DNA of 64,000 bases from FEB-25 sp963726315 (GCA_963726315.1 CAVSBZ010000005.1:1798001-1862000), one strand, 5' to 3'. Positions 18,708-28,249 are shown, counted from the stretch's first letter. Translations and numbers: made by a program. The notes: generated from the sequence alone by a model not told the origin.

Positions 18708-19385
18708 ATGTGTGGACGGTTTACCCTTACCATTGATCCTTATCATCTCCAGCAGGCCTTCCCCTGGGCTATCATTCCTGATGATCTTGCCCAAAGATAT
18801 AATGTCGCCCCCTCTCAGCCGCTGGCAGTCATTCCCAATACCGGTGATCACACCCTGGCGATGTATAAATGGGGATTGATTCCATCATGGTCGAAAGATC
18901 CATCGATTGGTGATCGGATGATCAATGCCAGGGCCGAATCCCTTGCAGAAAAGCCATCTTTCCGTAATGCGTATCGTCGCCGCCGTTGCTTGATATTGGC
19001 AGATGGTTTTTACGAATGGAAATCAGATCCAGCGATGAAAAGTAAACAACCAATGTACATCCGTATGAAAAATGGTCAACCTTTCGCATTCGCTGGTTTA
19101 TGGGAGATTTGGAAATCATCTGATGAGTCGGAGGTGCGTTCATGCACCATCATAACCACCACCCCGAATTCTCTTTTGGAACCAATTCATAATCGCATGC
19201 CAGTAATCCTCCCGACGGAAGTATACGATCGCTGGTTGGCACCTGATGACCGACAACCTGAGCAGCTGAATGACCTGCTGGTCCCCTACTCTGCCGCTGA
19301 AATGATCGCCTTCCCGGTTTCGCGCCTGGTAAATAGCCCCCAGTATGATTTTGCTGAATTAATCCAGCCAGTCAGTTATGAATAG
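18708..19385 (+). CDS. SOS response-associated peptidase (SRAP/HMCES/YedK family)
   Basis: DNA-protein crosslink sensor that covalently traps abasic sites in single-stranded DNA. The chosen start gives MCGRFTLT, placing the catalytic cysteine at position 2 as the family requires after Met removal. The ATG at 18708 has an AGAAGGAGAG ribosome site, whereas in-frame upstream Mets do not fit. Other family motifs: YNVAPSQ, MKWGLIPSW, MINARAES (catalytic Asn/Arg), CLILADGFYEWK (active-site Glu) and HNRMPVIL (His). 225 residues, normal length. Confidence 0.93.
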   Translation: MCGRFTLTIDPYHLQQAFPWAIIPDDLAQRYNVAPSQPLAVIPNTGDHTLAMYKWGLIPSWSKDPSIGDRMINARAESLAEKPSFRNAYRRRRCLILADGFYEWKSDPAMKSKQPMYIRMKNGQPFAFAGLWEIWKSSDESEVRSCTIITTTPNSLLEPIHNRMPVILPTEVYDRWLAPDDRQPEQLNDLLVPYSAAEMIAFPVSRLVNSPQYDFAELIQPVSYE

Positions 19386-19390
19386 CTTGT

Positions 19391-20779
19391 TTGCGATTGA
19401 TGATCATTCCACCTGAAAAATTCTCAACAACCAGCCTTCAGGCCTCTTCATTGGGGAATGATATCTGCCGGGTCCTGTCAGCCACGATCCAAAGCGCGGA
19501 TGCAGGTATGAGTATAAAAAATAAACTCTCCATTGAAGAAGATAAACTAACAATATGTGGTCAAACCTTTGACCTGGGGGAATTTGAGCGTATCTTCATA
19601 CTGGGAGTCGGGAAGGCTGTCGTACCCATGGCAGAAGCTGTCTTGGAGCTCCTTGGGAACCGCATATCAGCTGGTCTTGTAATCACAAAGGATGGCTATG
19701 CTGGATTCAATAGCGTTCTCCCTGACCACCGAATAGAAATTATCCAGGCAGGTCATCCTGTTCCCGACCAACGCAACCTGGCAGGCTCATCTAGATTAGT
19801 CGAAATGAGTAAGGATTTATCCACACACGACCTGGTAATATGTCTTTTATCTGGAGGTGGTTCTTCATTATTGTTGAAGCCATCCTCAGGGTTATCCCTG
19901 GTGGATATCCAGGAAACCACCTCATTATTGTTATCCTGTGGATCTAGTATAAATGAAATTAACACGGTCCGAAAGCACAGTGATGATCTAAAAGGTGGGG
20001 GGCTGGCTAAAATATTATTCCCTGCCACAGTGATCACCTTGATATTATCCGATGTGATCGGAGACAGGTTGGACATGGTTGCCTCGGGTCCGACCAGTGT
20101 CGACCCCACCACCTATTCTGACGCCTGGGCAGTGCTCAATAAATACCAATTATTGGACCAGGTCCCCGCACTCCTCGGTAAGCACCTGTTGGATGGGATC
20201 GAAGCTGTGATTCCAGAAAGTGTGAAACCCGGCGATCCAATCTTCGCAAGGGTCCATAATTTCCTGGTCGGAAATAACACTCAAGTCGCTTTGGCAGCAG
20301 TGCAAGCCGCTAATAATTTAGGGTTTTCCGCACAATTAATTAGCGATCCACTCCAAGGAGAGGCGTCAATGGTTGGTCAAACTATCTTAGAAAGAATAAA
20401 AGCGTCTCTCGGAATGCATAGTTCTGGAGAATCTCCGGCCTGCATTATCGCTGGCGGTGAGACCACTGTGACCGTCAAAGGGAATGGAAAAGGGGGCCGC
20501 AACCAGGAGCTTGCCCTTGGAGCAGTAAAGCCCTTATCCGGGGAAAATCAAATAATTTTGGTCTCCCTCGCGACGGATGGAGGAGACGGACCCACCGATG
20601 CTGCGGGAGCAGTTGTCACAAACCAAACCTTTTCCACGGGACTTACAATAGGCCTGGATCCAACAGATTATTTACGACGCAACAATTCATATAATTATTT
20701 TGACCGGCTAGGTGATTTGATCAAAATCGGACCAACTCTTACCAATCTAAACGATCTGCTTTTTATCTTCAGTCGATAG
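19391..20779 (+). CDS. Glycerate 2-kinase, MOFRL family
   Basis: Phosphorylates glycerate, with the N-terminal DUF4147 domain and C-terminal MOFRL domain. Signature pieces are GVGKAVVPMAEA, the glycine-rich LSGGGSSLL, IAGGETTVT and GKGGRNQELAL. About 460 residues, normal length. The best start is uncertain: TTG at 19391 or ATG at 19400, both just after the SRAP gene with no strong ribosome site. It is convergent with copA with a one-base gap. It probably feeds glycerate from serine or glyoxylate metabolism into glycolysis. Confidence 0.88.
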   Translation: MRLMIIPPEKFSTTSLQASSLGNDICRVLSATIQSADAGMSIKNKLSIEEDKLTICGQTFDLGEFERIFILGVGKAVVPMAEAVLELLGNRISAGLVITKDGYAGFNSVLPDHRIEIIQAGHPVPDQRNLAGSSRLVEMSKDLSTHDLVICLLSGGGSSLLLKPSSGLSLVDIQETTSLLLSCGSSINEINTVRKHSDDLKGGGLAKILFPATVITLILSDVIGDRLDMVASGPTSVDPTTYSDAWAVLNKYQLLDQVPALLGKHLLDGIEAVIPESVKPGDPIFARVHNFLVGNNTQVALAAVQAANNLGFSAQLISDPLQGEASMVGQTILERIKASLGMHSSGESPACIIAGGETTVTVKGNGKGGRNQELALGAVKPLSGENQIILVSLATDGGDGPTDAAGAVVTNQTFSTGLTIGLDPTDYLRRNNSYNYFDRLGDLIKIGPTLTNLNDLLFIFSR

Positions 20780-20780
20780 G

Positions 20781-23213
20781 TTAGTCTATCTTTACATTCC
20801 GTAATCGCAAGCTGTTGGTGACCACGAACACACTGCTGAAAGCCATAGCTCCAGCAGCCAGCATTGGGTTTAATAAACCTAATGCCGCAGCTGGGATCAA
20901 GATGACATTGTAAAAGAACGCCCAGAAAAGGTTTTGTTTAATCGTCTGAAGTGTCTTACGGGAAAGTCTAACTGCCTTCCCCACACCACGTAAGTCACCG
21001 CTGATCAAAGTTATTGGTGCTGCAGCCATGGCGATATCAGTCCCAGTGCCGATGGCGATTCCAACATCCGACTGCGCTAGTGCAGGTGCATCGTTGATTC
21101 CATCACCGACCATCGCAACCACTTTTCCATCAGCTTGTAATTTCTTCACCTCGGCTGACTTCCCCCCAGGTAACACTTCTGCGAGTACGGTATCAATCCC
21201 CACCTGTGCTGCTATTCCTGCAGCTGTCTTCTGGTTATCGCCGGTAATCATGGCTATGCGCAGTTTCATCTTGGATAATTCAGCGATCGCAGCCTTCGAG
21301 CTATCCTTTACAGGGTCAGCAATCCCCACAACTCCCATTAATTTTCCATCCATAGCGATCAGCACGACTGTTTTCGCTTCATTTTGAAGCTGGTTTATTG
21401 CACCTTCGCCTTCCTCAATCGAAACATTGTGGGTGTCCATTAATTTCTTGTTTCCCACCAATATTTGGCTGCCTTGTAAAACAGCCTGCACTCCCATACC
21501 AGATTCGGTTGTGAATTTATCCGGCATCTCCAGCGTGATCCCGCGTTGGCCAGCTTCGGCGACAATGGCCTCTCCGAGTGGGTGCTCGCTGGCTTTTTCC
21601 ACCGATGCTGCAATTCTCAACAAGCGTAGCTTCTCTTCATTCCCATCCCCATTTCCATTAAGCAATATAAAATCAGTCACAACTGGCTGACCTTTGGTTA
21701 TTGTGCCGGTTTTATCCATTACTACGATATCGATCTTTCCCGCCCGCTCCAGAGCTTCTCCAGACCTCAGCAGGATACCATTTTCCGCACCCTTCCCCGT
21801 GCCCACCATGACTGCTGTTGGGGTTGCCAAGCCCATCGCACAGGGACAGGCAATCACCAATACCGCTACCATATTGATCAATGCCCGGGTAAACAAGTCA
21901 ACGCTGGAGTCCACCGGGAGCGGGATGACGAAATACCAGATTAAAAAGGTAACCGCGGCAATCCCGATCACCACCGGAACAAATACCTCCGACACTTTGT
22001 CGGCTAATTTCTGAATTGGTGCTTTACTACCCTGGGCTTCCTCAACTAACCGAATGATTTGCGCCAGTGCGGTTTCTTTTCCAACCTTGGTAGCCTCGAA
22101 ATTAATAAAACCCAGTTTGTTTAAAGTCGCCCCGATTACCGCGTCACCAGCTTTCTTCTCCACTGGCATTGATTCCCCGGTGAGCATAAATTCATCAACC
22201 GATGAATGCCCATCTATCACAACGCCATCCACCGGGATTTTCTCTCCTGGTCTCACCAATACGATATCACCGATTTTTACATCATCGACTGCCACCTCAC
22301 ACTCTACACCATCACGTACAATACGCGCAGTTTTTGCTCGTAAACCCATCAACTTCTTGATCGCCTCGCTGGTTTGGCCTTTGGCTTTGGCTTCAAGGTA
22401 TTTCCCTAATTTGATCAATGTAATGATCACAGCAGACGTTTCAAAATACACATGACCTGGTAACGCTCCCAATGTAACAAATAACGAGTAAAAATAAGCC
22501 ACCGATGAGCCCATAGAAATTAACACATCCATATTTGCTGAACGGTTTCGCAACGACTTGTATGCACCTACATAGTACTGCCAGCCAACATAAAACTGAA
22601 CTGGAGTAGCTAGCAGGAACATCACCCAATTGACCCATTGATCCTCTGCCCATGTTGGCATTAACAAATCGCGTACCATTGCCAGGATGAATAATGGGAT
22701 GGTGAAGATAAGACCTATAATCAACAGGCGGCGCTGTTCGTCGATTTCGTTTTGCCGTGCAATTTGCTCTGCGTCTTCAGTTTCCGATCCTGTCTCAGCT
22801 ACCTCGAAACCGGAAGATTTGATTTCCCTTCTTATCTCTGCCTGGCTAACGATCGTTGGAATATACTTGATCCTGGCATGCTCCGTAGCGAGGCTCACAT
22901 TTACACCTAAAACGCCTTCAATTTTGCTGACTGCGTGTTCGATACGCCTTGCATCATTATCATCACTCATCCGCTTGATCAGGAGATCCGCTTCGCCGGT
23001 CGCAACACCATACCCCGCCCGATTTACCCGATCGATTAAGCTCCCAATTTTTGAAACCTCCGGGTCATATTCAACCGTTGCTCGCTCAGATGAAAGATTA
23101 ACGTTGGCTATGGTAACCCCTTTTTCTTTTTTTAGATTGCGTTCGACCGTCGCCACACAATTGGCGCATGTCATTCCGGTGATGGGCAAAATGATCTGCT
23201 TAGATTCGGACAT
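20781..23213 (-). CDS. copA: Copper-exporting P1B-type ATPase CopA
   Basis: Membrane pump that exports Cu(I) with ATP. The 810 residues hold a first heavy-metal-associated domain with MTCANC (residues 14-19), a second domain of that fold whose CxxC has been lost, eight predicted membrane helices, the actuator TGES, the ion-binding CPC at 456-458, the phosphorylated DKTGT, the SEHPLG histidine-proline motif and GDGINDAPAL. It is the third gene of csoR-copZ-copA, separated from copZ by about 80 bases containing a hairpin. Confidence 0.95.
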   Translation of the reverse strand: MSESKQIILPITGMTCANCVATVERNLKKEKGVTIANVNLSSERATVEYDPEVSKIGSLIDRVNRAGYGVATGEADLLIKRMSDDNDARRIEHAVSKIEGVLGVNVSLATEHARIKYIPTIVSQAEIRREIKSSGFEVAETGSETEDAEQIARQNEIDEQRRLLIIGLIFTIPLFILAMVRDLLMPTWAEDQWVNWVMFLLATPVQFYVGWQYYVGAYKSLRNRSANMDVLISMGSSVAYFYSLFVTLGALPGHVYFETSAVIITLIKLGKYLEAKAKGQTSEAIKKLMGLRAKTARIVRDGVECEVAVDDVKIGDIVLVRPGEKIPVDGVVIDGHSSVDEFMLTGESMPVEKKAGDAVIGATLNKLGFINFEATKVGKETALAQIIRLVEEAQGSKAPIQKLADKVSEVFVPVVIGIAAVTFLIWYFVIPLPVDSSVDLFTRALINMVAVLVIACPCAMGLATPTAVMVGTGKGAENGILLRSGEALERAGKIDIVVMDKTGTITKGQPVVTDFILLNGNGDGNEEKLRLLRIAASVEKASEHPLGEAIVAEAGQRGITLEMPDKFTTESGMGVQAVLQGSQILVGNKKLMDTHNVSIEEGEGAINQLQNEAKTVVLIAMDGKLMGVVGIADPVKDSSKAAIAELSKMKLRIAMITGDNQKTAAGIAAQVGIDTVLAEVLPGGKSAEVKKLQADGKVVAMVGDGINDAPALAQSDVGIAIGTGTDIAMAAAPITLISGDLRGVGKAVRLSRKTLQTIKQNLFWAFFYNVILIPAAALGLLNPMLAAGAMAFSSVFVVTNSLRLRNVKID

Positions 23214-23232
23214 AACAACTCCTGAAAAGTGA

Positions 23233-23275
23233 ATTACGCAACATGCACCACCTTACAGCGGGCATATTGCGTAAT
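23233..23275 (-). promoter_or_regulatory. Intercistronic hairpin between copZ and copA
   Basis: Fourteen-base arms 23233-23246 and 23262-23275 pair with one wobble or mismatch around a 15-base loop. There is no T-run, so it is not a classic terminator. It may stabilise or process the mRNA, favouring CopZ over CopA. That role is inferred. Confidence 0.5.
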
Positions 23276-23295
23276 CCTGGGATTAAATCTTCTTA

Positions 23296-23505
23296 TTAGC
23301 CTACTACGGGGTACTCAATCTCTTCCAGTAGTTTTTTGATTCTCTCTTCACTCGCTGGGGGCTCAAATTCGATCACGGCATTCCTTAAATCTTGGTCTGC
23401 CTTAACCGATTTTACTCCTGGAAGATCAATTAATTCGGACTGAATGGTATGGACACAGTGCCCACAATGAATATTTGGTATTGAGTATGTAACTGTGGTC
23501 GTCAT
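23296..23505 (-). CDS. copZ: Copper chaperone CopZ (heavy-metal-associated domain)
   Basis: A single 69-residue ferredoxin-like HMA domain with the metal site as HCGHC (residues 13-17), preceded by the usual hydrophobic strand. It should carry Cu(I) in the cytoplasm to CopA and CsoR. Its ATG overlaps the csoR stop by four bases, so it is translationally coupled. Confidence 0.92.
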   Translation of the reverse strand: MTTTVTYSIPNIHCGHCVHTIQSELIDLPGVKSVKADQDLRNAVIEFEPPASEERIKKLLEEIEYPVVG

Positions 23506-23792
23506 TGCTTTTCTCCTTCGTTGATTAAGAAAATTTCTTCATTCCAAAAACATCCACGATCTCTGTTAAAACTCGTTCCCTCTTCATCAGGGTTTTCACC
23601 CCGTACTGCAGTGATAAGGCAGGAATGCAAATGGTTTTCCAGAATAATGCCACTCACCTTGTCGAGCGATGCTTGCACCGCGTAAATCTGCTTGATAACG
23701 TCGATACAATAAGTGCCATTCTCTACCATCTGCCCGATGCCGTGCACATGACCCTCGATGTTTTTAAGCCTTTTTATCACGTCATCATTCAT
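23502..23792 (-). CDS. csoR: Copper-sensing repressor CsoR
   Basis: All-helical DUF156 repressor that leaves DNA when Cu(I) binds. The copper ligands of the CsoR type are visible: Cys in GTYCIDVI and His plus Cys in ENHLHSC (the Cys-His-Cys set, not the formaldehyde-sensing FrmR pattern). I choose the ATG at 23792 because an AGGTGG site sits eight bases upstream. A GTG four codons earlier is in frame. The tail after the core (about residues 75-96) is charged and unusually long. It controls the operator directly upstream, so the operon is self-regulated. Confidence 0.92.
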   Translation of the reverse strand: MNDDVIKRLKNIEGHVHGIGQMVENGTYCIDVIKQIYAVQASLDKVSGIILENHLHSCLITAVRGENPDEEGTSFNRDRGCFWNEEIFLINEGEKQ

Positions 23793-23805
23793 GTTTACAT
23801 CCACC

Positions 23806-23830
23806 TACCCCCCCCATATGGGTAGGGGTA
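23806..23830 (-). promoter_or_regulatory. CsoR operator candidate
   Basis: A TACCC...GGGTA inverted repeat with a C-tract and central CATATG, followed by a further GGGGTA half-site. The GC-tract palindrome with TACCC ends is the known CsoR operator type. It overlaps the predicted transcription start of csoR-copZ-copA. Confidence 0.8.
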
Positions 23831-23835
23831 ACATA

Positions 23836-23863
23836 ATTATACCTAGTTTATCTACATTGTCAA
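23836..23863 (-). promoter_or_regulatory. Sigma70-type promoter of csoR-copZ-copA
   Basis: On the minus strand a perfect TTGACA (23858-23863) and perfect TATAAT (23836-23841) are separated by 16 bases. The CsoR operator begins six bases downstream of the -10 box. Confidence 0.88.
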
Positions 23864-23896
23864 GTGTATTTAGTTTAATAGAATAGAAAAAGTAGC

Positions 23897-25264
23897 CTAT
23901 ACACCAAATTCTTCCCCCAGTTCATCCATTCGCAGGCTGATTACCTGGCTGGCTAAATCACGTCCCATCGTGACTCCATAAATAATACTTGCCGCCTGAA
24001 CGGTATTCCGGTTATGCGTGATTACTATGAATTGAGTCTTCTCACTCAACTCGGTCAATAAATCTCGAAATCTACCTACATTGGCTTCATCCAGCATCGC
24101 ATCGACTTCATCCAGAATGCAAAATGGTGTCGGGGATACCCTGAGTAAGGCAAACACGAGCGCAGCCGCAGTCAAGCTCCTCTCACCACCAGATAAGAGG
24201 GATAATCCCTGTTCTCTCCTGCCAGGTAATCTTGCTTCGATTTCTATTCCTGTTTCAGTCACGTTATCAGGATCTGTTAATTCTAAACGCGCCGAACCTC
24301 CCCCAAATAGTCGTGTGAATATCTGTTTGAATTCTTGAGCAACTGCATCGAATGTGCGTTGGAACTCCCGTTCCATTAACAGATCAAGCTCCGTGATGAC
24401 TTCCCTGATGTCACCTTCGGCTTTCATCAAATCTTCTACTTGCGAGGTGAGAAATTCAAACCTCTCCCTCACTTCCTGGTATTCATTTTGAGCTTCAGGG
24501 TTGATCGCACCCATCCTGCGGATTTGTGCTTTCTGTTGTCGGATAGTTTCCTCAAGTTCCGGTGATAACACCTCAACCTTGGGCAGTTTTTCAACCATTC
24601 CGTCCAAAGGAAGTGGCTTCGGTCCTGTGACCGAATCTGTATAATCAAATGAGACCAGACCAAAATCATCTTCGATATGACCGCGTAAGGTTTCGAACAA
24701 TTCCTGGTGGTGAGCATAAGCAATTTTCGCCAGTGTATATTGCTGTTCAGCGGATCTCAGCACCTGGCGCGCCTCGGTATCTGTAGATAATAGGCTGTTA
24801 TGTTCCTTCTCCAGGAGGGCTAGTTGGTCCTCCATGGGGGTTACCGTTTTCGTTAATACCTCAATTTTTCCAGCTATCTGAATCTCTTCGACTGAAGATA
24901 CTTGTACTGTTTCATTCAATGTCGTGATTTCAAGCTCAAGCTTCTCTGATCGCCTGGCGAGATCTGCCAGGTTGTTTTCCATCTGTCCAAGCCGGTTGGA
25001 TTTATCTCGCTGGCGGTTCCTGGCATCGAGCAACGCCTGTTCAATAACAGCATTATTTGTAGTCCAATAGGCATTTTGTGCCACCAATTCATCGAGCGGT
25101 AAACCAGATAACTCACCGATTTTGTTGTTTACTTCGTCATTTAATAATTTGAGCTCGTTCTGTAATATTAAAACTTCCGCCTTGAGATTTCCTTGAGCCA
25201 CACCTTCATTTTCAATTTCGGTCTGAGTTCTGTTCCTTTGTTCTTCTTGCCAAAGTAGATTGCG
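23897..25264 (-). CDS. smc: Chromosome segregation protein SMC, C-terminal part (after an in-frame stop)
   Basis: Holds the second half of the C-terminal coiled coil and the C-terminal ATPase lobe: the signature LSGGERSL, Walker B FCILDEVDAMLDE and the D-loop region. It is in the same frame as the N-terminal part, separated only by a TAA at 25265-25267, and the frame stays open from 25264. The first usable start is GTG at 25201. Product of this piece alone would be 434 residues without a P-loop and so not functional as an ATPase. Confidence 0.88.
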   Translation of the reverse strand, partial: RNLLWQEEQRNRTQTEIENEGVAQGNLKAEVLILQNELKLLNDEVNNKIGELSGLPLDELVAQNAYWTTNNAVIEQALLDARNRQRDKSNRLGQMENNLADLARRSEKLELEITTLNETVQVSSVEEIQIAGKIEVLTKTVTPMEDQLALLEKEHNSLLSTDTEARQVLRSAEQQYTLAKIAYAHHQELFETLRGHIEDDFGLVSFDYTDSVTGPKPLPLDGMVEKLPKVEVLSPELEETIRQQKAQIRRMGAINPEAQNEYQEVRERFEFLTSQVEDLMKAEGDIREVITELDLLMEREFQRTFDAVAQEFKQIFTRLFGGGSARLELTDPDNVTETGIEIEARLPGRREQGLSLLSGGERSLTAAALVFALLRVSPTPFCILDEVDAMLDEANVGRFRDLLTELSEKTQFIVITHNRNTVQAASIIYGVTMGRDLASQVISLRMDELGEEFGV

Positions 25265-27526
25265 TTAAATCTTCTCCAGCTGGATTTCCACCTGATGAAA
25301 TTGATGGCTAACAACTTTTTCTGCTTCTAGCGCTTTCTGGTATCTGGTATTGATTTCTTTTTCCCGACCAATTGCCTCACTTATTTTGCCATCGATCGAT
25401 GTGTTTCTAGTCTCGTATTCATTTTCTAATGTTTTGGCTTGGTCCAATAAGGTTTTACTCTCTCTTCGATGCCGCGGTCTGACCAGCAATCCCTTTCTGG
25501 AAGCACCTCTGATGATCGGTCCGCTGGAGAGATACATCTCTCCACTCAATGTGACGATACGTAAATTTGGCATTTTTCGCCAATCGCTTGATGCCAGGAT
25601 TGTCCGGGCAGTTTTCCGGTCCTTAACGATGATCGCCTGTCCGAATAGAAAATCAGTAACTGGTTTCACTCGAGGCTCAGCTTGGATCAGATTAGCCGCG
25701 ATGCCAATGATTTTCCCCGCTTCAACAGGCGCTTTTTCAATCTCAAGGGAAAGGGATCTTGCCTGGGCGATTACGTCCAAAGGAAGGATGGAACCTCTGA
25801 TCGTCTCGCTTTCGATTAGATCTAACGCTCGATCGCTTTGGTCAAGTGATTCTATGACCAGCGAATCGATATATTCACCCAAAATCGCCGCTACTGCAAA
25901 TTCATACTCTTCCGGAACTGTCAGGGAGTTACCGAGTGGACCAATCGCCCCATCGAGGCGATGATCTTTTACTGCCTGCAACAAGATTCTTGCTCCTTCC
26001 TCGTACCCGGTAAGGTTATTTTCTGCATCATCGAGCACCTTGATCTCAGCCTGAATCCTGGCGATGATTGTTTTTTGAGCTGCCATAAGTTCTGCCAGCT
26101 GCTTCCGCGTCAGTTCGAGCTGAGTAATGCTTTCCTTCACCAAAACCAGTTCCTGCTGGATTGCCTGTGTTTCTAATCCTTTTTCATCTTTTGATATTTG
26201 GAGTAGATCGAGCTGTTTTTGAGTCGATTTCAGCTCCTCCTGTAAAGATACGATATCTCTGCCGATTTTACCGAGAGATGCCTTCAACTTGTTTATTTGG
26301 GTTTCTTTTTCTGCCAGCCTTGCCTGGAGTTGGGACGACCGTACCGTAATACTTCCGATTTCCTTTTGAAGCGTCTGGATCCGCTCTTCCAGGCTTGTCC
26401 GTTCGAGTTGCCTGGTTATTAATCCTTCAGCAGACTCAGATGCAGATTGGCGCGCTTCTGATAACTCCAGCTCCATTTGCTCGAGTTCCTGGTTTGCTAT
26501 TTCAAGTTGGTCTTTTTGGATAGCTGATTCTTCACCCAGCCTAAGCTTTTCGTAATCAAGCTGTTCAAGCTGCTGTACCAATAACCTTGAGCGTTCATTA
26601 TTGACTGCCTGCTCTCGGCTCAATGCTTCCCGTCGCTGGTGTAGTGTGGTCAGTTCTTTATGCCAATCGCTCAATCTTCCCCGGAAATCATTGATCTGGC
26701 TTCTATATGAGCTCAATTTTTGGTCAAGATTGAGCTGGGTTGATTGCACTTTTGTGAGAATTTCTTCTTTTTGTTTGGATTCAACTTGGGCAGCAACCAG
26801 CTCTGATTGTGCCTGGTGCCAATGATAGCCATACCACTCGTGCAGCACAAGTCGCAGATCGGCTTTCATCTGGTTATATTCTTGAGCACGTTTGGCTTGC
26901 CGCTCAAGGCTTCTTAATCGTGGTTGGAGCTCAGCTAATATATCCTGTACTCTCTCCAAATTTCGCCTGGTAGTTTCAAGCCGCTTGAGTGCCTCTTCCC
27001 TGCGGGAGCGGTGTAATCCAATCCCAGCTGCTTCTTCAAACAGTCGCCGTCTATCCTCTGCCTTCAATGCCAATGCTGCATCCACCAGTCCCTGGCCAAT
27101 AATCGTGTAAGTTCTTTCTGCCAGGCCTGACTTAGCTAATACTTCAGATACATCTTTTAGACGCACACGCTGACCATTCAGTAAATACTCATTATCCCCA
27201 TCACGGTACGCCCTTCGGGTGATTCCTACTTCAGTGAAATCTATCGGCAACCAGCCATCACTGTTATCAAATACAATGGTTGCCGAAGCCATACCCGCTC
27301 TCGGGCGGTTTTCGGATCCCGAAAAGATCATATCCTCGGTTTTTTTCCCTCTCAACAAACCATAGGATTGCTCACCCAACACCCATCGAAGTGCATCGGC
27401 GATATTGGATTTACCTGACCCATTCGGTCCGACGATGGCAGTAATTCCATCCGAAAATATAAATTCATTTTTCGAAGCAAAGGTTTTGTATCCGTGAAGC
27501 TCAAATGACTTTAGTCTGGCGGGCAT
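25265..27526 (-). CDS. smc: Chromosome segregation protein SMC, N-terminal part
   Basis: SMC ATPase of the condensin complex, which loops and organises the chromosome. Residues 1-753 carry the N-terminal P-loop GPNGSGKS (33-40), the Q-loop region, a long coiled coil (about 170-500) and the hinge domain (about 510-640, with AAILGEYIDSLV). The reading frame ends in TAA within the second coiled coil. With one sense codon in its place the full protein would be 1209 residues, a normal SMC length. It starts three bases after rnc and is likely co-transcribed with it. Confidence 0.9.
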   Translation of the reverse strand: MPARLKSFELHGYKTFASKNEFIFSDGITAIVGPNGSGKSNIADALRWVLGEQSYGLLRGKKTEDMIFSGSENRPRAGMASATIVFDNSDGWLPIDFTEVGITRRAYRDGDNEYLLNGQRVRLKDVSEVLAKSGLAERTYTIIGQGLVDAALALKAEDRRRLFEEAAGIGLHRSRREEALKRLETTRRNLERVQDILAELQPRLRSLERQAKRAQEYNQMKADLRLVLHEWYGYHWHQAQSELVAAQVESKQKEEILTKVQSTQLNLDQKLSSYRSQINDFRGRLSDWHKELTTLHQRREALSREQAVNNERSRLLVQQLEQLDYEKLRLGEESAIQKDQLEIANQELEQMELELSEARQSASESAEGLITRQLERTSLEERIQTLQKEIGSITVRSSQLQARLAEKETQINKLKASLGKIGRDIVSLQEELKSTQKQLDLLQISKDEKGLETQAIQQELVLVKESITQLELTRKQLAELMAAQKTIIARIQAEIKVLDDAENNLTGYEEGARILLQAVKDHRLDGAIGPLGNSLTVPEEYEFAVAAILGEYIDSLVIESLDQSDRALDLIESETIRGSILPLDVIAQARSLSLEIEKAPVEAGKIIGIAANLIQAEPRVKPVTDFLFGQAIIVKDRKTARTILASSDWRKMPNLRIVTLSGEMYLSSGPIIRGASRKGLLVRPRHRRESKTLLDQAKTLENEYETRNTSIDGKISEAIGREKEINTRYQKALEAEKVVSHQFHQVEIQLEKI

Positions 27527-27529
27527 GAA

Positions 27530-28249
27530 TTACCTCAACCCCAATTTTTTTAATGCATTCTTGGCTGCTACCTTTGCTGCAGCTTGCTTGCTGTGTCCCT
27601 GTCCATTCCCATATGCCATGCCATCAATGACTACCTGGACTTCGAAGTATTTATTATGGTCCGGACCACTATCACCAACCGTTTGGTAAACTGGTGTTCC
27701 ATAACCTTTAGATTGTGACCACTCCTGCAGGATGCTTTTAGGGTGATGCTCGATCTGGTCCTTCATGATTTTCTTTACTGCCACTTCAAGGATTGGGTCC
27801 ATAAATTTCCACACCCGGTCAACATCCTGGTCTAAATAGATTGCCCCGATGACAGCTTCAAATGTGGAGCCTAATAAGGGTAAACGCGCCCGGCCACCAT
27901 TTTCAGCTTCTCCATGACCCAAACGCATGGCTGCGCCTAAGTTATAGTCTGCCGCAAATTGCGCCAGCTGTTCGTTACCTACCAGGGCTGCTCTTAATCT
28001 GGTGAGCTGACCTTCGGCCATTTCTGGAAACCGATGATATAACCATGCTGCGACCATAAAATCCAATACAGCATCGCCGAGGAATTCAAGGCGCTCATTA
28101 TCTTCAACTGCATCTTGATGTTCATTAAAATATGATCGATGTGTGAGTGCGCGAGCAAGTAATCCCAGGTTATTAAATTCCACACCAATACGTTGAGAAA
28201 AATCCTGCGGAGATTCCTCTAGTCGAATGCTCCCTAAGGAACTATCCAT
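27530..28249 (-). CDS. rnc: Ribonuclease III
   Basis: Cleaves double-stranded RNA in rRNA processing. The 239 residues have the RNase III signature NERLEFLGDAVLDF (about 48-61), the second acidic site in the GSTFEAVIGAIYLD segment, and a C-terminal double-stranded RNA-binding domain ending in KQAAAKVAAKNALKKL. Normal length. It lies immediately upstream of smc on the same strand, a common neighbour pair in bacteria. Confidence 0.95.
   Translation of the reverse strand: MDSSLGSIRLEESPQDFSQRIGVEFNNLGLLARALTHRSYFNEHQDAVEDNERLEFLGDAVLDFMVAAWLYHRFPEMAEGQLTRLRAALVGNEQLAQFAADYNLGAAMRLGHGEAENGGRARLPLLGSTFEAVIGAIYLDQDVDRVWKFMDPILEVAVKKIMKDQIEHHPKSILQEWSQSKGYGTPVYQTVGDSGPDHNKYFEVQVVIDGMAYGNGQGHSKQAAAKVAAKNALKKLGLR

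Noticed and set aside
20800..23230. Several plus-strand open frames of 80-180 residues over copA
   Set aside because: They are antisense shadows of a well-supported ATPase gene and carry no motif.
25265..25267. Recoding of TAA in smc as an amino acid
   Set aside because: TAA is not a selenocysteine or pyrrolysine codon, and no stem-loop or recoding signal is seen; a point error or mutation is simpler.
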